Below are positions 1 to 12,800 of a stretch of 64,000 nt of DNA, piece after piece. The translations under genes and the position numbers were made by a program. This DNA comes from Chitinophagales bacterium. Its GTDB lineage: Bacteria; Bacteroidota; Bacteroidia; Chitinophagales; UBA2359. The notes under the pieces are model-generated. The model was not told the DNA's origin. It searched no databases and saw nothing but the letters and a program-made list of their open reading frames with translations. The number at the start of each line of letters is the position of its first letter. Within the stretch, counting starts at the first letter, position 1. The DNA is taken from contig JAHDFD010000011.1 in the NCBI GenBank assembly GCA_020628375.1, positions 35,195 through 99,194 on the forward strand, written 5' to 3'.

Positions 1-1023
1 CTATAACAATTCCTTTTGATTGTCCGAGTGGCTGTGCCAATGCTTTAGCGATCAATGCGAGCCAAACACATATTTGTTCAGAAGAAATAATCGAAGTGAA
101 CACTGCTTTGGGTAATGGTTATACTTATTCTTGGTCAAGTGAATTAGGCGCAATAGCCGATACCTTGAATGTCAGTTTCCAGAATGTAAGTTTATGTGGA
201 ATAGATACAATAGAAATTTATGGACAAGCGATATGTGATACAGATAATACAGTTATTTTAAATGATACAATAGAAGTCTTTGTTTATCCCAATCCAACGA
301 CAGTAGATTACTATGCTTACATAGATACAAGTGGAACGAATACTTGTGCCACTTCAGTAAGTATAATAACAGCGTGTAATGGAATTGTTTCTGTTGATCA
401 GAATTCCCAAACAGCAAGTGCAGGAGCCGGAACAGGCAATCATACTTATAACCTAAGTTTTGATTTTGGTACAAATGATCCAGATTGCTTTATTGACGGA
501 GCTATAACAATTCCTTTTGATTGTCCAAGTGGTTGTGCCAATGCTTTAGCGATCAATGCGAGCCAAACGCATATTTGTTCAGAAGAAATAATCGAAGTGA
601 ATACCGCTTTAGGAGCAGGCTATACTTATTCATGGTCGAGTGAATTAGGCGCAATCGCCGATACCTTAAATGTCAGTTTCCAGAATACTAGTTTATGCGG
701 AATAGATACGATAGAAATATATGGACAAGCGATATGTGATACAGATAATACAGTCGTTTTAAATGATACTATAGAAGTCTTTGTTTATCCGAACCCAACA
801 ACAGTAGATTACTATGCTTACGTAGATACAAGTGGAACGAATACTTGTGCCACTTCAGTAAGTATAATAACAGCATGTAATGGAATTGTCTCTGTTGATC
901 AGAATTCCCAAACGGCAAGTTCCGGAGCTGGAATAGGAAATCACACTTATAATTTAAGTTTTGATTTTGGAGCTGATGATCCAGATTGCTTTATTGACGG
1001 AGCTATAACAATTCCTTTTGATT
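1..1023 (+). repeat. 501-bp in-frame tandem repeat (167 aa)
   Basis: The segment around ataacaattccttttgattg recurs at 3, 504 and 1005, an exact 501 bp period. Two complete units are visible, and an earlier unit must lie upstream of the window. Units differ by scattered, mostly synonymous changes. Each encodes a Cys-containing beta-rich module (CGIDTIEIYG, DTSGTNTCATS, FDCPSGCANAL). Confidence 0.9.
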
Positions 1024-3419
1024 GTCCAAATGATTGTATAAATGGACCCGCCGCCCCAACCGTTCAGGATTCTATTTATTGCTTTGGTCAAACAGTTGTT
1101 GATGTACAAGCCTTTGGAGAAACAGGAGCAGATTTTACATGGTATGATACTGATCCTACTTTAGGAGGAGCTACTGTTATAGATACAGATGCCTTTTGGA
1201 CACCTACAACAAGTGGTTCTGCACCAGATACGGTAACTGCTTTTGTAACACAAACATTAGGTGCTTGTGAAAGCGGACCTACATTGGCTCAGGTTATTGT
1301 CAACGCAATTCCGGTTATTAGCTTTGCAACCGTTGATTCTTTAAGCAATCCAACTACTTGTAGTGGTATCGATGGCTACGTTGATCTTTCATTCTCTAAT
1401 GTTCCGGATGGAAATTATGAGATCACTTATATAGATGAATTTTCAATTCCACAAAGTTTCGGTATTATAAATATTGTGAATGGTGAAGCACCAACAATTA
1501 CTGGATTACCTGCCGGAGAGTACAACGATTTAAGCATTAGTGTAGGCAATTGTTCAAATAGCTCAGTTTTCAGCTTTGTATTAACAGATCCTTTACAACC
1601 TACTTTAAGCGTTTTATCGAATGACCCTGATGAATGCGGTGGTTTGGGAACTTTGTTCTTCACTTTTACAAATGTTCCAGATGGAAATTATGATATAAGC
1701 CACGATAATGGTGTCTGGTCAAATGTATTAATAGAGAACGATACAGTTAGTATCAATGCATTGAGTGGAACTTATAGTAACATACAAATTGATACAAATA
1801 ATGGTTGTATATCTGCACTTGGTGTAAACGAAAGTCTGTTCGATCCGGGAAGCCCTACTTTAAGTATTGTTGATGTGATTGATCCTACTAGCTGCGGTGG
1901 AACAGGAACTATTACATTATTATCAACAGGTCTTGTTATTGATTCTACTGTCATAGTCACTTGGGATGGAGATGCTAGAACGACTACTGTAACAAACGAT
2001 AACACTATTTTAATTTCTCAAATAGCCATCGGTGATGTTAATAATATACAAGTAACTGCCAACAACTGTGATTCAGCCCTTGGATTAGATACTGTTATTG
2101 CTAACCCAGATATACCAGAATTATTAGCAACCTGGAATGATCCTTCACTTTGTGGTGTCGATAATGGTTCAATAGTTTTAGAATTGAACCCACCAGCTAA
2201 TGAAGGAGATTCTTTTCCGGTTACAGTTTTTGGAACCCCACAAATTAATACTACTGTCACTTTCAGTGGAAATAGAGGAGAAATTATAGATCTTGCTGCT
2301 GGAATTTACGATTCAATTCAATTAGAGATCAATAATTGTATTTCAGTTTATGGAGATGAAATTGCTTTATTCGCGCCAACTGCACCAAATGCCAATGCAG
2401 GAGCCGATACTGAAATTCAATGTAATGAAAGTTCGGTAGTTATTGATGCAGGGAATTCAGCTAGTGGAAATGATATCAGCTACTCGTGGATCAATTTGAA
2501 TACCGGAGATATAAGTAATATAGATGACCCTACTGAACCAACAACAGCGGTTACTTCAGCTGGCTTATATGAATTAACGGTATTAAATCAAACCAATAAC
2601 TGCTTTGAAGTAGATACTGTAGAAGTTACTCAGATAACAAATTCAATGACCAATGTACAGGTGGTAACTACTAATGCATGTTTTGGAACAGATGATGGCT
2701 CTATAAGTATTAATGGTGTAACAGGAGGAACGGCAAATTATTTGTATGATATAAATGGAAATGGATTTACTTCGTTGACGAATTATGCTGATATACCTTC
2801 TGGCTTATATACCTTAACTGTCAGAGATGCTAACGGATGTGAATTCTCACAAGATATAACTGTAGATGAAGAACCAACTTCGGATTTCGATCTTGGAGCA
2901 GATCAGGTTGTTTTACCCGGAACAGAAGTTAATATCACACCGGAAATATTCGATACCAACACACAAAATATAAATTGGGCATTCAATTCTGTTTCAGAAT
3001 TAGATTGCTTAACCTGTGATACCGTTTCTGCAACAATTAATAGCCCTACCACATTTATAGCAACCATGACTGATGAAAATGGATGTACTATTACGGATAA
3101 TATTTCATTCAGTGTAGATAGAAGATATGATGTAGCAGTACCAAATGCTTTTTCTCCTAATGGTGATAATGTTAATGATGTATTTTATATTGGTGAAAAC
3201 ATAAATATAGAAGTGGTGGTAGAACTTCACATTTATAATCGCTTTGGACAAAGGGTGTATAGCGAGAAAAATATTCCTGCAGGTAATCCTATATTTGGTT
3301 GGGACGGATTTTTTAATGATAATTTACAGGAATTAGGTGTTTATGTTTATTGGGGAACAATTCGTTTTAATGATGGATATGAGTTGCCGATAAAGGGGAA
3401 TTTGACTTTGATCCGATAA
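1..3419 (+). CDS. Large secreted protein with T9SS type B sorting domain (5' end outside window)
   Basis: The reading frame is open from base 3, so the true start lies upstream; the first ATG at 96 is internal because the codons before it continue the repeat pattern. The visible part starts with 167-residue tandem repeats (see the repeat entry). Next come an Ig-like segment around 1040-1310, several beta-sandwich modules with repeated NVPDGNYxI and CGGxGT motifs (1320-2380), and an SprB-like repeat (about 2650-2880, ACFGTDDGSISI to DANGCEF). The last ~100 residues (about 3120-3419) begin VPNAFSPNGDNVNDVF and end in a GNLTLIR tail, the hallmark of the gliding-motility-associated T9SS type B C-terminal domain. 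It is therefore very likely exported by T9SS and attached to, or released from, the cell surface. An adhesin or gliding role is inference from the architecture only. No enzyme domain is visible. Confidence 0.9.
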   Translation, partial: ITIPFDCPSGCANALAINASQTHICSEEIIEVNTALGNGYTYSWSSELGAIADTLNVSFQNVSLCGIDTIEIYGQAICDTDNTVILNDTIEVFVYPNPTTVDYYAYIDTSGTNTCATSVSIITACNGIVSVDQNSQTASAGAGTGNHTYNLSFDFGTNDPDCFIDGAITIPFDCPSGCANALAINASQTHICSEEIIEVNTALGAGYTYSWSSELGAIADTLNVSFQNTSLCGIDTIEIYGQAICDTDNTVVLNDTIEVFVYPNPTTVDYYAYVDTSGTNTCATSVSIITACNGIVSVDQNSQTASSGAGIGNHTYNLSFDFGADDPDCFIDGAITIPFDCPNDCINGPAAPTVQDSIYCFGQTVVDVQAFGETGADFTWYDTDPTLGGATVIDTDAFWTPTTSGSAPDTVTAFVTQTLGACESGPTLAQVIVNAIPVISFATVDSLSNPTTCSGIDGYVDLSFSNVPDGNYEITYIDEFSIPQSFGIINIVNGEAPTITGLPAGEYNDLSISVGNCSNSSVFSFVLTDPLQPTLSVLSNDPDECGGLGTLFFTFTNVPDGNYDISHDNGVWSNVLIENDTVSINALSGTYSNIQIDTNNGCISALGVNESLFDPGSPTLSIVDVIDPTSCGGTGTITLLSTGLVIDSTVIVTWDGDARTTTVTNDNTILISQIAIGDVNNIQVTANNCDSALGLDTVIANPDIPELLATWNDPSLCGVDNGSIVLELNPPANEGDSFPVTVFGTPQINTTVTFSGNRGEIIDLAAGIYDSIQLEINNCISVYGDEIALFAPTAPNANAGADTEIQCNESSVVIDAGNSASGNDISYSWINLNTGDISNIDDPTEPTTAVTSAGLYELTVLNQTNNCFEVDTVEVTQITNSMTNVQVVTTNACFGTDDGSISINGVTGGTANYLYDINGNGFTSLTNYADIPSGLYTLTVRDANGCEFSQDITVDEEPTSDFDLGADQVVLPGTEVNITPEIFDTNTQNINWAFNSVSELDCLTCDTVSATINSPTTFIATMTDENGCTITDNISFSVDRRYDVAVPNAFSPNGDNVNDVFYIGENINIEVVVELHIYNRFGQRVYSEKNIPAGNPIFGWDGFFNDNLQELGVYVYWGTIRFNDGYELPIKGNLTLIR

Positions 3420-3870
3420 TTTTTTAAATTTTTTTCTCTAAAAGAATTGATAATTTTAAATATGGCATAATCGAATAAAATTATAATACCTAAATAAAAG
3501 TTCTACTTTTTTCTATTATTCTAAATATATTTTTCAATTTCCACCCTTTTTTTGTGTTATGTTTTTTTAAATGTGTATATTGTTGTTTTTTAATGTTTTT
3601 TGACTTTATCTTTTATCTAGAAAGGTTTGTAGGTCAATAAATTAGTCTCCAATATACATTTTATACCATCATTTTCATTTACATTTTACAGTTAATTCGA
3701 TACGTGTCAACTTTTTTGGCATGTTTTTTAATAACATCACTCTAATGAGCATTTTATATATGTTTCAAATTGCTATTTGAGTTGGTATAATTCTCAATTC
3801 TGAAACTATTGGAAATCATAATCGTAAAATGCACTTACACTCTTCTCAATAGTATTTTTTTATACAGTGT
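3420..3870. other. Intergenic region between two surface-protein genes
   Basis: This 451 bp region is very AT-rich with many T-runs. I see no convincing ORF, RNA gene, strong hairpin terminator or exact TAnnTTTG promoter box. It presumably carries the end of the upstream transcript and the promoter of the giant gene, but neither can be placed with confidence. Confidence 0.5.
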
Positions 3871-6800
3871 ATGCTGTTAAATGATACACCCTTACTTGAA
3901 TATTTATTAACTAACTGTAATAAAATGAAGCTCAAATTTTACCTTAGTCTAGCTTTAGAAAGATTTTTACCAGAACTTGCTTCTCAAAAATCCATTTTTC
4001 TAAACTCTTCATCAACACCGGCTTTGAGAAAAGTATTGATATGGGTGTTTACACTTTTTTGTGGAATAATTTTGTTGAATAATGAAGCCATGAAGGCTCA
4101 AACATCTGCAGATTGTCCAACAATTTTTATTGATGACTTAAATGGAGTTCCCGGGTATCCTTACATCAACGATTTGAGTGTCTGTGGTGTACCCGATACA
4201 ATTTCATATTACATTTTAAATACTGCGGGTCAGGATTTATTGAATAGTGAATTTGAATTGGCACTACCTCCGGGATTAGAGTACTCAGGATATATTGATT
4301 ACTTAGATCCAGGATATCCACTTTTGGAAGGAGATATTTCTGATTTACAGAATCCTTCATTCATTATGCCTACATTCGGAGCAGATAGTGTTCAAATTGT
4401 TAGTATTGGACTTCAGGCTGTATGTCAAATTTATGATAATGATCCTAATCAAACCTATGAAATAGATCCTACATTTGATTTCTTGATAAAGGTAGAATCT
4501 GATGAAAAAGGGATAGGTGGAGTGCTAGTGCCTTGTTCCTCTTCGTTTAGTGGTGATATAGATTATGGACCGGCTATTATTCGACCTACTATAAACATCA
4601 GAGATAACACAAGTGATCCTCGAAATGTTGTTATCTCAGGAAGTCAGGGTTGTACCGATGTTACTGTATCTCAGGATGGTTTAGGAGCTTCTGTTTCTGA
4701 ATTCTTTTTTGAAGTATATGGAGGAGATGGTGTGAATTTGTTAGTTTCTGATATGTCTATTGGAGGAAATTCTTTACCCTACACCTATGATCCAATTAAT
4801 AATGTTGCTTCTGTTACAGTAGATGCTTCATTCTTGCCAGGTGGTGCACTTGGTGCAGGTCAAACAGTAGATATAAGAGTATGTTATGAGGCACCTTTAG
4901 GTTGCGATAATGATCAGGGGATTTTTGATATCCGTTATGAAGCTTCATTTGGTTGTGGTGGAGATGGAGAACCTTGTGTAGATCCATCTATAGGTGAAGG
5001 TACAGTTACTTTTACTCCAAACTATGGTGCAAATGCAGTTTATACTGTTACACAAATAGATAATGGTGGTCCTGCGATTTGTGGAACTAATGCAATATTT
5101 CAAATTGAAGTAACAAGTGCCCAATCTGATCCAATTCAGGGTTTATGGGAAAATTTAAGATTAGGTTTCCAAGTTTGTGAAGGTGATGCACTCGAAGCAA
5201 TTGACGTTAGAATTAATGGTAGTTCTCTACCAGCTGGAACTTTTTATTATGAAAATTTTGATTTCATCGTAGACTCAGGTGCTTTCCCACCAGGTTTTGA
5301 TCCGGATCCAGGAACTGGTTTTACAGATTTTGATGGAGATGGCATATTTGATGATTTATTGGGTGGAGAAACAATAACGCTTGAAATTGAAGTAGGGATT
5401 AAATGTCAAAATCCTGATGAAATTACTGGTTGTGCTTCAATTGATTGTACCTTCGATCAGGCATGGGCTGGTGGTTTACGCCATTGTGGTCAAGAATTTC
5501 AGAGTTTTGATGATGTAGTGCCAGCTCCGAGTTTTGTGTATGGTCCTGCAACTTATACACATCCTAATGAAACTGATATAAGTGTTAATCAAAATGGAAC
5601 TCTATTAGGATATTGGTTTGATGAGACAACAGGGCAATCTTTAATTGATGTAGAATTTTGTTATGATTTTTCTAGTAACGGAATTGAAGGTTGTACTGCT
5701 GGAAATACCTATTTAGAGGCAGAAGTTACAGGAGGTTCAAAAGATTTTATTGGAGATTTAGCGGTATTGAATAATGCAACTTTTGATGGAGGTGCTGCTC
5801 CAGTTAATGTAATTGTGGATCCTGCTGTAACTGGCGATTCTACGAAATTTGCCATTAGAATTCCTGTAGGAGATGGAGCTGATGGACAACATTGTTACAC
5901 TTTTACATTGGAATTAGATGATTGTACTTGTTACCCTCGTCAGTATTTTCCAATTAGTATGAGAGTGGTTGAAGAATGCGCAGATTGTGATTGTACTATT
6001 GTAAAAGCATGTGATAGTTCGCTTATCAGAGCACAAAGAAACTGTGATTGTGTTTGTGAAATTCAAACAGAAGTTACACAATTATATAGAACTACTTATG
6101 GTTATTCTGACAAGTCTTTAACTACCCAACTAGATGAGACTACTGCTGAACCAACAGACACTAAAAAAGCTATGCCTTGTGATAGTGTATTTGTTGAAAT
6201 AGAATATGAAGTGTTAGATGCTTTCTTCGTTAATCAAGCTAGAGAGTTGGTAATAACAGCTCATTACGAACATGTTGGAGCTTGGCAAAATCTTATGGGG
6301 GTTGAGCTATTGCCTAATATGAATCAAGCCGTATTTGAAGATTTTTCTTTTGAGAAAGCTAGTAATCCAGGTAGCTGGACACCTATTGAATTTAACTCTT
6401 TAGATTGTATTACAGGAACAGGAGGGCAATATAGAAATGAAAATATGGGCTTTTTTGACGCCATAGGTCTAAGACCTAATAATTCTGCTGGTCCAAATGG
6501 AGAAAATGTACAAAATTCAGGAAATGATGGTAGAGGAGATAGTCGTCAATTTGCAATGTGGATTTATGATAGAGATTATATAGGACAAAATGGAAACGAT
6601 TGTGTTAGACATCTTTTTGATACTCAAATGGGAGGTTTGGAAAATGGTGATAAATGGAGATTGCAATTTAAGGTGCCTATTCAGAAAAATCCTTACCACA
6701 TTTTAAATGATATTGTTGCTACTACAGATATTGTAGATCAGGTTCAGTTCTTTGGTGAATCAGCTGCTAATTCTTGGGATGAAGGGGCTTTTGCTCCAGG

Positions 6801-9800
6801 AGGATCTGGAGGTGGAAGTAGAATTCAAGTTGCCAACTCATGTAGGTCTAATGACATTTTAACAATGGTTTGTCCACCAGAAATGGAGTCATATACGAAT
6901 TATGAAATTGATCCTTGTGCTGCGCGTGTAGAGCATATAATTAAATTAGACGGACAGTTCCCACCAGATTGTTTTGCCAATGAATATAGACCTTATTGGG
7001 ATTTTGACAGAGTGTCAGTTCCAATTCCTTCTCCTTTGGTATATGCTGGTAATCCAGTAGCTGTTTTAAATGAAGGAACACCTTATGAGCAAACATATCC
7101 TTTAAGTGATCCGTCTTTTGATATGAATATAACGACCGCTTCTGATGGTACAACAAATTTTGCAATTTCAAATAGTGGAACTACTGGATATGCTACATTC
7201 GACGTTTCCCAATTACCTGTAATGGGAGTTGGTTTATCAGATCCACTTTTGAATATGCCTGTTGACTCGATAGTTATCCGTTATGATTTAGAAAGAGTTT
7301 GTCCGGGACCAATTTCTGCCCCTGCTGACTTTGAATTATATTTTGATTATTCACCACCTTGTGAATATGAATGGGCTGGAACTTTTTGTAATGATACAGA
7401 TGGGGATGCAAATGGAAATAATAGTTTTGCAAATTTACAACAACAAATAATCGTACCTGGTTGTGATGGATTGGATACCAGGAATAACCCAAGTGATCCT
7501 GACTGGAGTGTACCATTGTTTGCCGATGGATTCGATTATCATGCTGTTCAGGATACATCATTTACACTCAATTTTGAACCTGATCCAACCACTTTACAAG
7601 GTTTACAATGTAGTTTAACAAGTATAAGTATTTCTGATTTGGCTGACGAATCTGAAATGAACACTTATACCGTTTGTGCAACAGGAACAGGAACACCTCA
7701 TGAAAATGTAATTACATCGCTTACAGTTCCACCTACTGTAAGTCAGATATCTATTACTGATAATGCAGGAAATCCAATAACAAATACCTTAACTGCTTCA
7801 ACGGCAGCAGGGGATACGTATTTAATTGAAACGCCTGATTTAGATGCGACAGGAGCACTTGCAGGTTCAGTAACATGCTTTGAAATTAATGTTGAAACAG
7901 AGTTATTATTCTGTCCTGGTCCAGATACAGATACCGAGATCTGTTTGAACACGAGCTCTACTTGTATTGATCAAACTATTGCTTCACAATTATTAGGTGG
8001 AGGTGGTGAAGCTTGTGTTTCTGCAAATTGTTGTTATGAATATAATGCAGGAGAAACAGAAATACAGGCAGCTTGGTTTTCTTCAAATCCAATAGGACCA
8101 ATTCCGCTTTGTTCTGAACAATATTTAGAAATAGTAATTAAGAATACTAAACAAACTACGCTAACCGATTTAGAGTTTGAATTCTCATTACCACTAGGCT
8201 TAACAGTTATTCCTAACTCATGGGAGTACCAATATCCTGGTAAAGGTGACAATTATCCGGCTGTAGATAACTCTGGGCCTTGGACACCTTTAGTTCCAGA
8301 ACCAATAGCAACGGGACCAAATATCTTCGGATTTGGTTGGGATGGTGATGATACAGGTATCGCTTCAGTAAGTACAAATGGTTTACCAGGAATTAATTCA
8401 GGACTTGATTCTAATTTTATTTCAATTCGATTTTTGGTTGATACTGAATGTGATGAATATACTTCTAATACGCCTCTTTATTTTGAAGCTACAGCAGCAA
8501 CACCTTGTGAAACAAGAATTAGCTCTTCAGTTCAATTGAATGAAGGAATCTTAATTGACAATGCTATTCCTTCAGATTTTGCACAATTCTTATTGGTTGC
8601 AGATCCAATTGAATATACTTGTGGAGGTCCCGTACCTGTCAGTATATCTGGAATCAACCTGAGCGAAACTGGAGGTGCGACAGATCAATCAACCGCTTGT
8701 TTTAAATTTGGTGATGTAATCCCTTATACGCCTGGTTCTTTTGAGTTTACAGCACCTGGAGGCTTTTCACCAACTGTTACTGAAACTGATTTAGGTGGTG
8801 GAATTACAGAAGTCTGCTTTGATCTGCCAGATGGAATAAGTCCACAGCAATTTTTCTCTTTCAATGTAGAATTAACTCCTGAAGCTACTTCACAATGTCA
8901 AGAAGTATTCTTTACAGGCTTAGTAAGATCTAGATTAGAAGATGAAGTATGTGAAGATGGCGGTACTTGTGATGTCTTTGTCAATAATACAATAAATTCC
9001 GATATTCTTTTAAGAATCGCTTCACCAGTTTCAATAGCGGAAGCAGATTTCGTTATTAATTGTGATAATGATCCGGAAAATGCAACTTATGAATATACGC
9101 TTTACTTTGAAGGTGTATCTACAACTGATTATTTAGGTAATGCAACGCTTAACTTTTATAGAGACATTGACGCTGATTCTACACTTACAGCTGTTGATCC
9201 AATATTAGCTACTCAAACAACATTTGTAAATGTTACAAGCGGAGAAATAACTGAGGTTACTGGTACTATTACTCTGCCTGAGGCTACTTCTTGTCCTTTA
9301 TTTATTGAAGCTGATTTTGATGTTCCATGTGAGTGTAGTGCAAGTATATTCTATCAGTCAGAAGCTCCAACGCCTGACTTCCTTGCTCAATTTGAAGGTG
9401 GAGAAGTCAATCTTTGTCCTGGTGATGTACTGGATTTAGATGTTTGCCTTGGATATACTTATTCATTACTACCTTCCGCAGGTGGAACAATTACACAAAG
9501 TGGAACTGATCTTACTATAGATATTAATGATGGATATGGGGTTAATACTCCGGTTGTTTTGACTGTGTCAGGTGGTATAGGTGCTTGTTCAGATGATTTT
9601 ACTCTGGATATTTATCAGCCAGAAACCTTTGAAATTGGTCCTTTTGAAACTGTAAATGTTTGTGATAATGAATGTTATACAGTTGATATTGATCTTCCAG
9701 GTGGCTCAGAGAATTTTACTTACTCATGGTCTCCAACAACCTATTTAGATGATCCAACTATAGCAATGCCAATAATTTGTGATCCTCAGGCTGATGTTAT

Positions 9801-12800
9801 TTATACACTTACGGTTACCAACCCGAATAATGGTTGTTCTGCTCAGGCAATATTTCCTGTGAATGTATTGAATAGCATTGAACCTGTTATAAACTATGTA
9901 GGAAGTGAAAATTGTTATTTACCTTATGCACCTAATAATTCTTTAGTTGTAGAACCTGAAGGTTTAGTGAATTATGATTTTTATTTTGAAAATGGTGATG
10001 CCGATGTATTAATGCAAACCGGTACTAGTAATGAATTTTTATTGCCTGTTGGTTCTGGAACTTTCTATGTTGTTATTGATGATGGAATTTGTCAGGCAGA
10101 ATCAGATCCTATTATCTTAAATGTTCCAGATTGTGTATTTGATGTCGCCTTAACTAAAGTATTGAATCCTTCAGAAGTTGAGCCTATGTATGTAGGAGAT
10201 ATTGTTACTTTTGATATTGAAGTATGTAATCAAGGTACAGTTCCAGCTCAGGATATAGAAGTAATTGATTATATTCCTGCTGGCTTCTTATTAGCAGATA
10301 ATAATTGGTTTGACCTTGGAAATAATCAGGCAAGTTATACTATTACTGGTCCAATTTTACCAGATTTATGTACAACGATTTCTATAGATTTAGAAGTATT
10401 GCCTTCGGCAAATGCTGGAAATGCTGTTAATTACGCTGAAATTTTAGCAGCTGATGATATTTACAGTGAAGGATATCCAGACATTGATTCAACACCTGAT
10501 GGAACGAATGGGAATGATAATGGTGGAGTTATTGACTCAACAACAGATGACTTAAACACTGATGATGGGACTATTGATGAAGATGACCACGATCCTGCAG
10601 ATGTTAGAGTAGAGATTTTCGATTTAGCTTTAACTAAAACAGTCCTTGGTGCTGGACCATTTACACCTGGTGGTTCTGTAACATTTGAAATTTGTGTTAC
10701 TAACCAAGGTACAGTAGATGCTTATACAGTAGAACTAGTCGATAATATTCCAGCAGGTTTAATTTTAAATGATACCGATTGGACTTTAGGAGCAAATCCT
10801 TCATTGGCATATTTTATAAATATACCTGGACCTATTGCCGCCAATGGTGGAGTAGTATGTGAACAAATCACTTTCGATATTGATGCAAGTTTTACAGGCA
10901 CTAGTATCCAAAACTTAGCCGAAATTTCAAGTGCTGATGATGATACAGATCCTAACAACGATCCACCAACAGATATTGATTCAGATCCAGATGATGATCC
11001 TAATAATGATGGACCAATAGAGGATGATGACATTAATAATACAAATGGAGATGAAGATGACCATGATCCAGCAGAAATAATGTTAATTACACCAGAATGT
11101 ATGGCAACTAGCAATTCGCCAATTTGTGCAGGTGATGATTTATTATTAGCTGAAACAAGTATGGATGGAACAGCATGGTCTTGGACAGGACCAAATGGTT
11201 TTACAAGTGCTATGCAAAATCCAACAGTAAGTCCGGCAGTAGCAGGTACTTATATTGTTACTGTTACCGATTCAAATGGCTTTACACAAACTTGTGAAAC
11301 AATAGTTGAAGTTTCACCAGTAATAAATGCTCAAGGAACACAAGTAGATGTACTTTGTAATGGCGATGCTACAGGAAGTATTGATGTAACAGTTTTAGGT
11401 GGAACACCGCCTTATACCTATGATTGGGATAATGATGGAATAGGTGACAATGATGATTTTGCAGATTTAACAGATTTAACGGCAGGCGACTATAATTTAA
11501 CAATTACTGATGCCATTGGTTGTACTTTTGATTTGGCATTCACTATTGCAGAACCTGAAGCCTTGAGTTGTGCTTCTGTAACACCAAGTAATTTATTGTG
11601 CTTTGAAGATGCTTCTGGTACTTTAGTTGTAACAGCAAATGGTGGAACAATGCCTTATGCTTATAGTGTAAATGGTTCACCTTTCCAACCAGGAAATACT
11701 TTTAGTGGATTATCGGCAGGAGCTTATGTAGTTACTATCGAAGATGCCAACGGTTGTAGAGTTACTTGTGCCGAAGCAACTATTATAGAACCAGTTGCTT
11801 TAAGTTGTACTGCTATGGCAATGGATGCCAATGACTGTTTTACTGATAATGGAACGATAACTGCAACGGGAGTCGATGGGACAACACCTTATAGTTACAG
11901 CATTGACGGTGTTGATTTTACAAATACTACGGGAACATTCACAGACTTAGGAGTCGGATTATACACTATTATTGTGCGAGATGCCAATGGATGTGAAAGC
12001 ACCTGCGAAGCAGTTGTAAATGCCCCGGAAGTACCAATTTGCGAAGTGGTTTCAACCACAAATATTGCTTGCTTTGGTGAATCTACTGGCGAAATTATAG
12101 TGACGGCTACAGGAGGAAGTGGTAATTATGAATACAGCCTTGACGGAGTAGCTTTTGTAACAACAGGAACATTCACAGGCTTATCTGCTGGAAATTATAC
12201 AATTACAGTTCGTAATGTAGGTAATCCAAGCTGCACAAGCGAGTGCAATGTAGTTTTAACTGAATTAGATGAATTAGAATGTGAAGTAATTGGTACTAAT
12301 TTACTTTGTAATAGCGATAATACAGGTGAACTATTTATTACAGCTATTGGAGGAAGTGGCGATTTTGAATACAGTATTGATGGTGTCGCATTCCAATTAA
12401 GCAACACTTTCACAGGACTTGCTGCTGGAGTTTATACGGTAACAACTCGCGATGAAAATAACCCACAATGTACTGTTGAATGCACTATGACAATTACAGA
12501 ACCATTATTGTTAGAATGTAGCCTCACTAAAACAGATGCGCTTTGTTTTGGAAGTGCCGATGGAACAATTACAGTTACTGCCATAGGTGGAACAATGGCT
12601 TATGAGTATAGTGTTGATGGAGTAACTTATCAACCAGGTAATGTATTTAGTGGCTTACCAGCAGGAATGCACACCATTACTATTCGTGATGTAAATGCTT
12701 GTTTAACAACTTGCGATATTACTATTGATGAACCAACAGCTTTAACGTGTATAACAGCTAAAACAGATGCTACGGATTGTGAAACAGATGATGGAACAAT

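Noticed and set aside
3420-3870. Small RNA or riboswitch between the surface genes
   Set aside because: AT-rich, no stable hairpin series or recognised motif.
10722-11114. 130-aa open frame on the minus strand
   Set aside because: It is the antisense of Asp/Gly-rich DUF11 coding DNA; low-complexity Ser-rich product, no start context.
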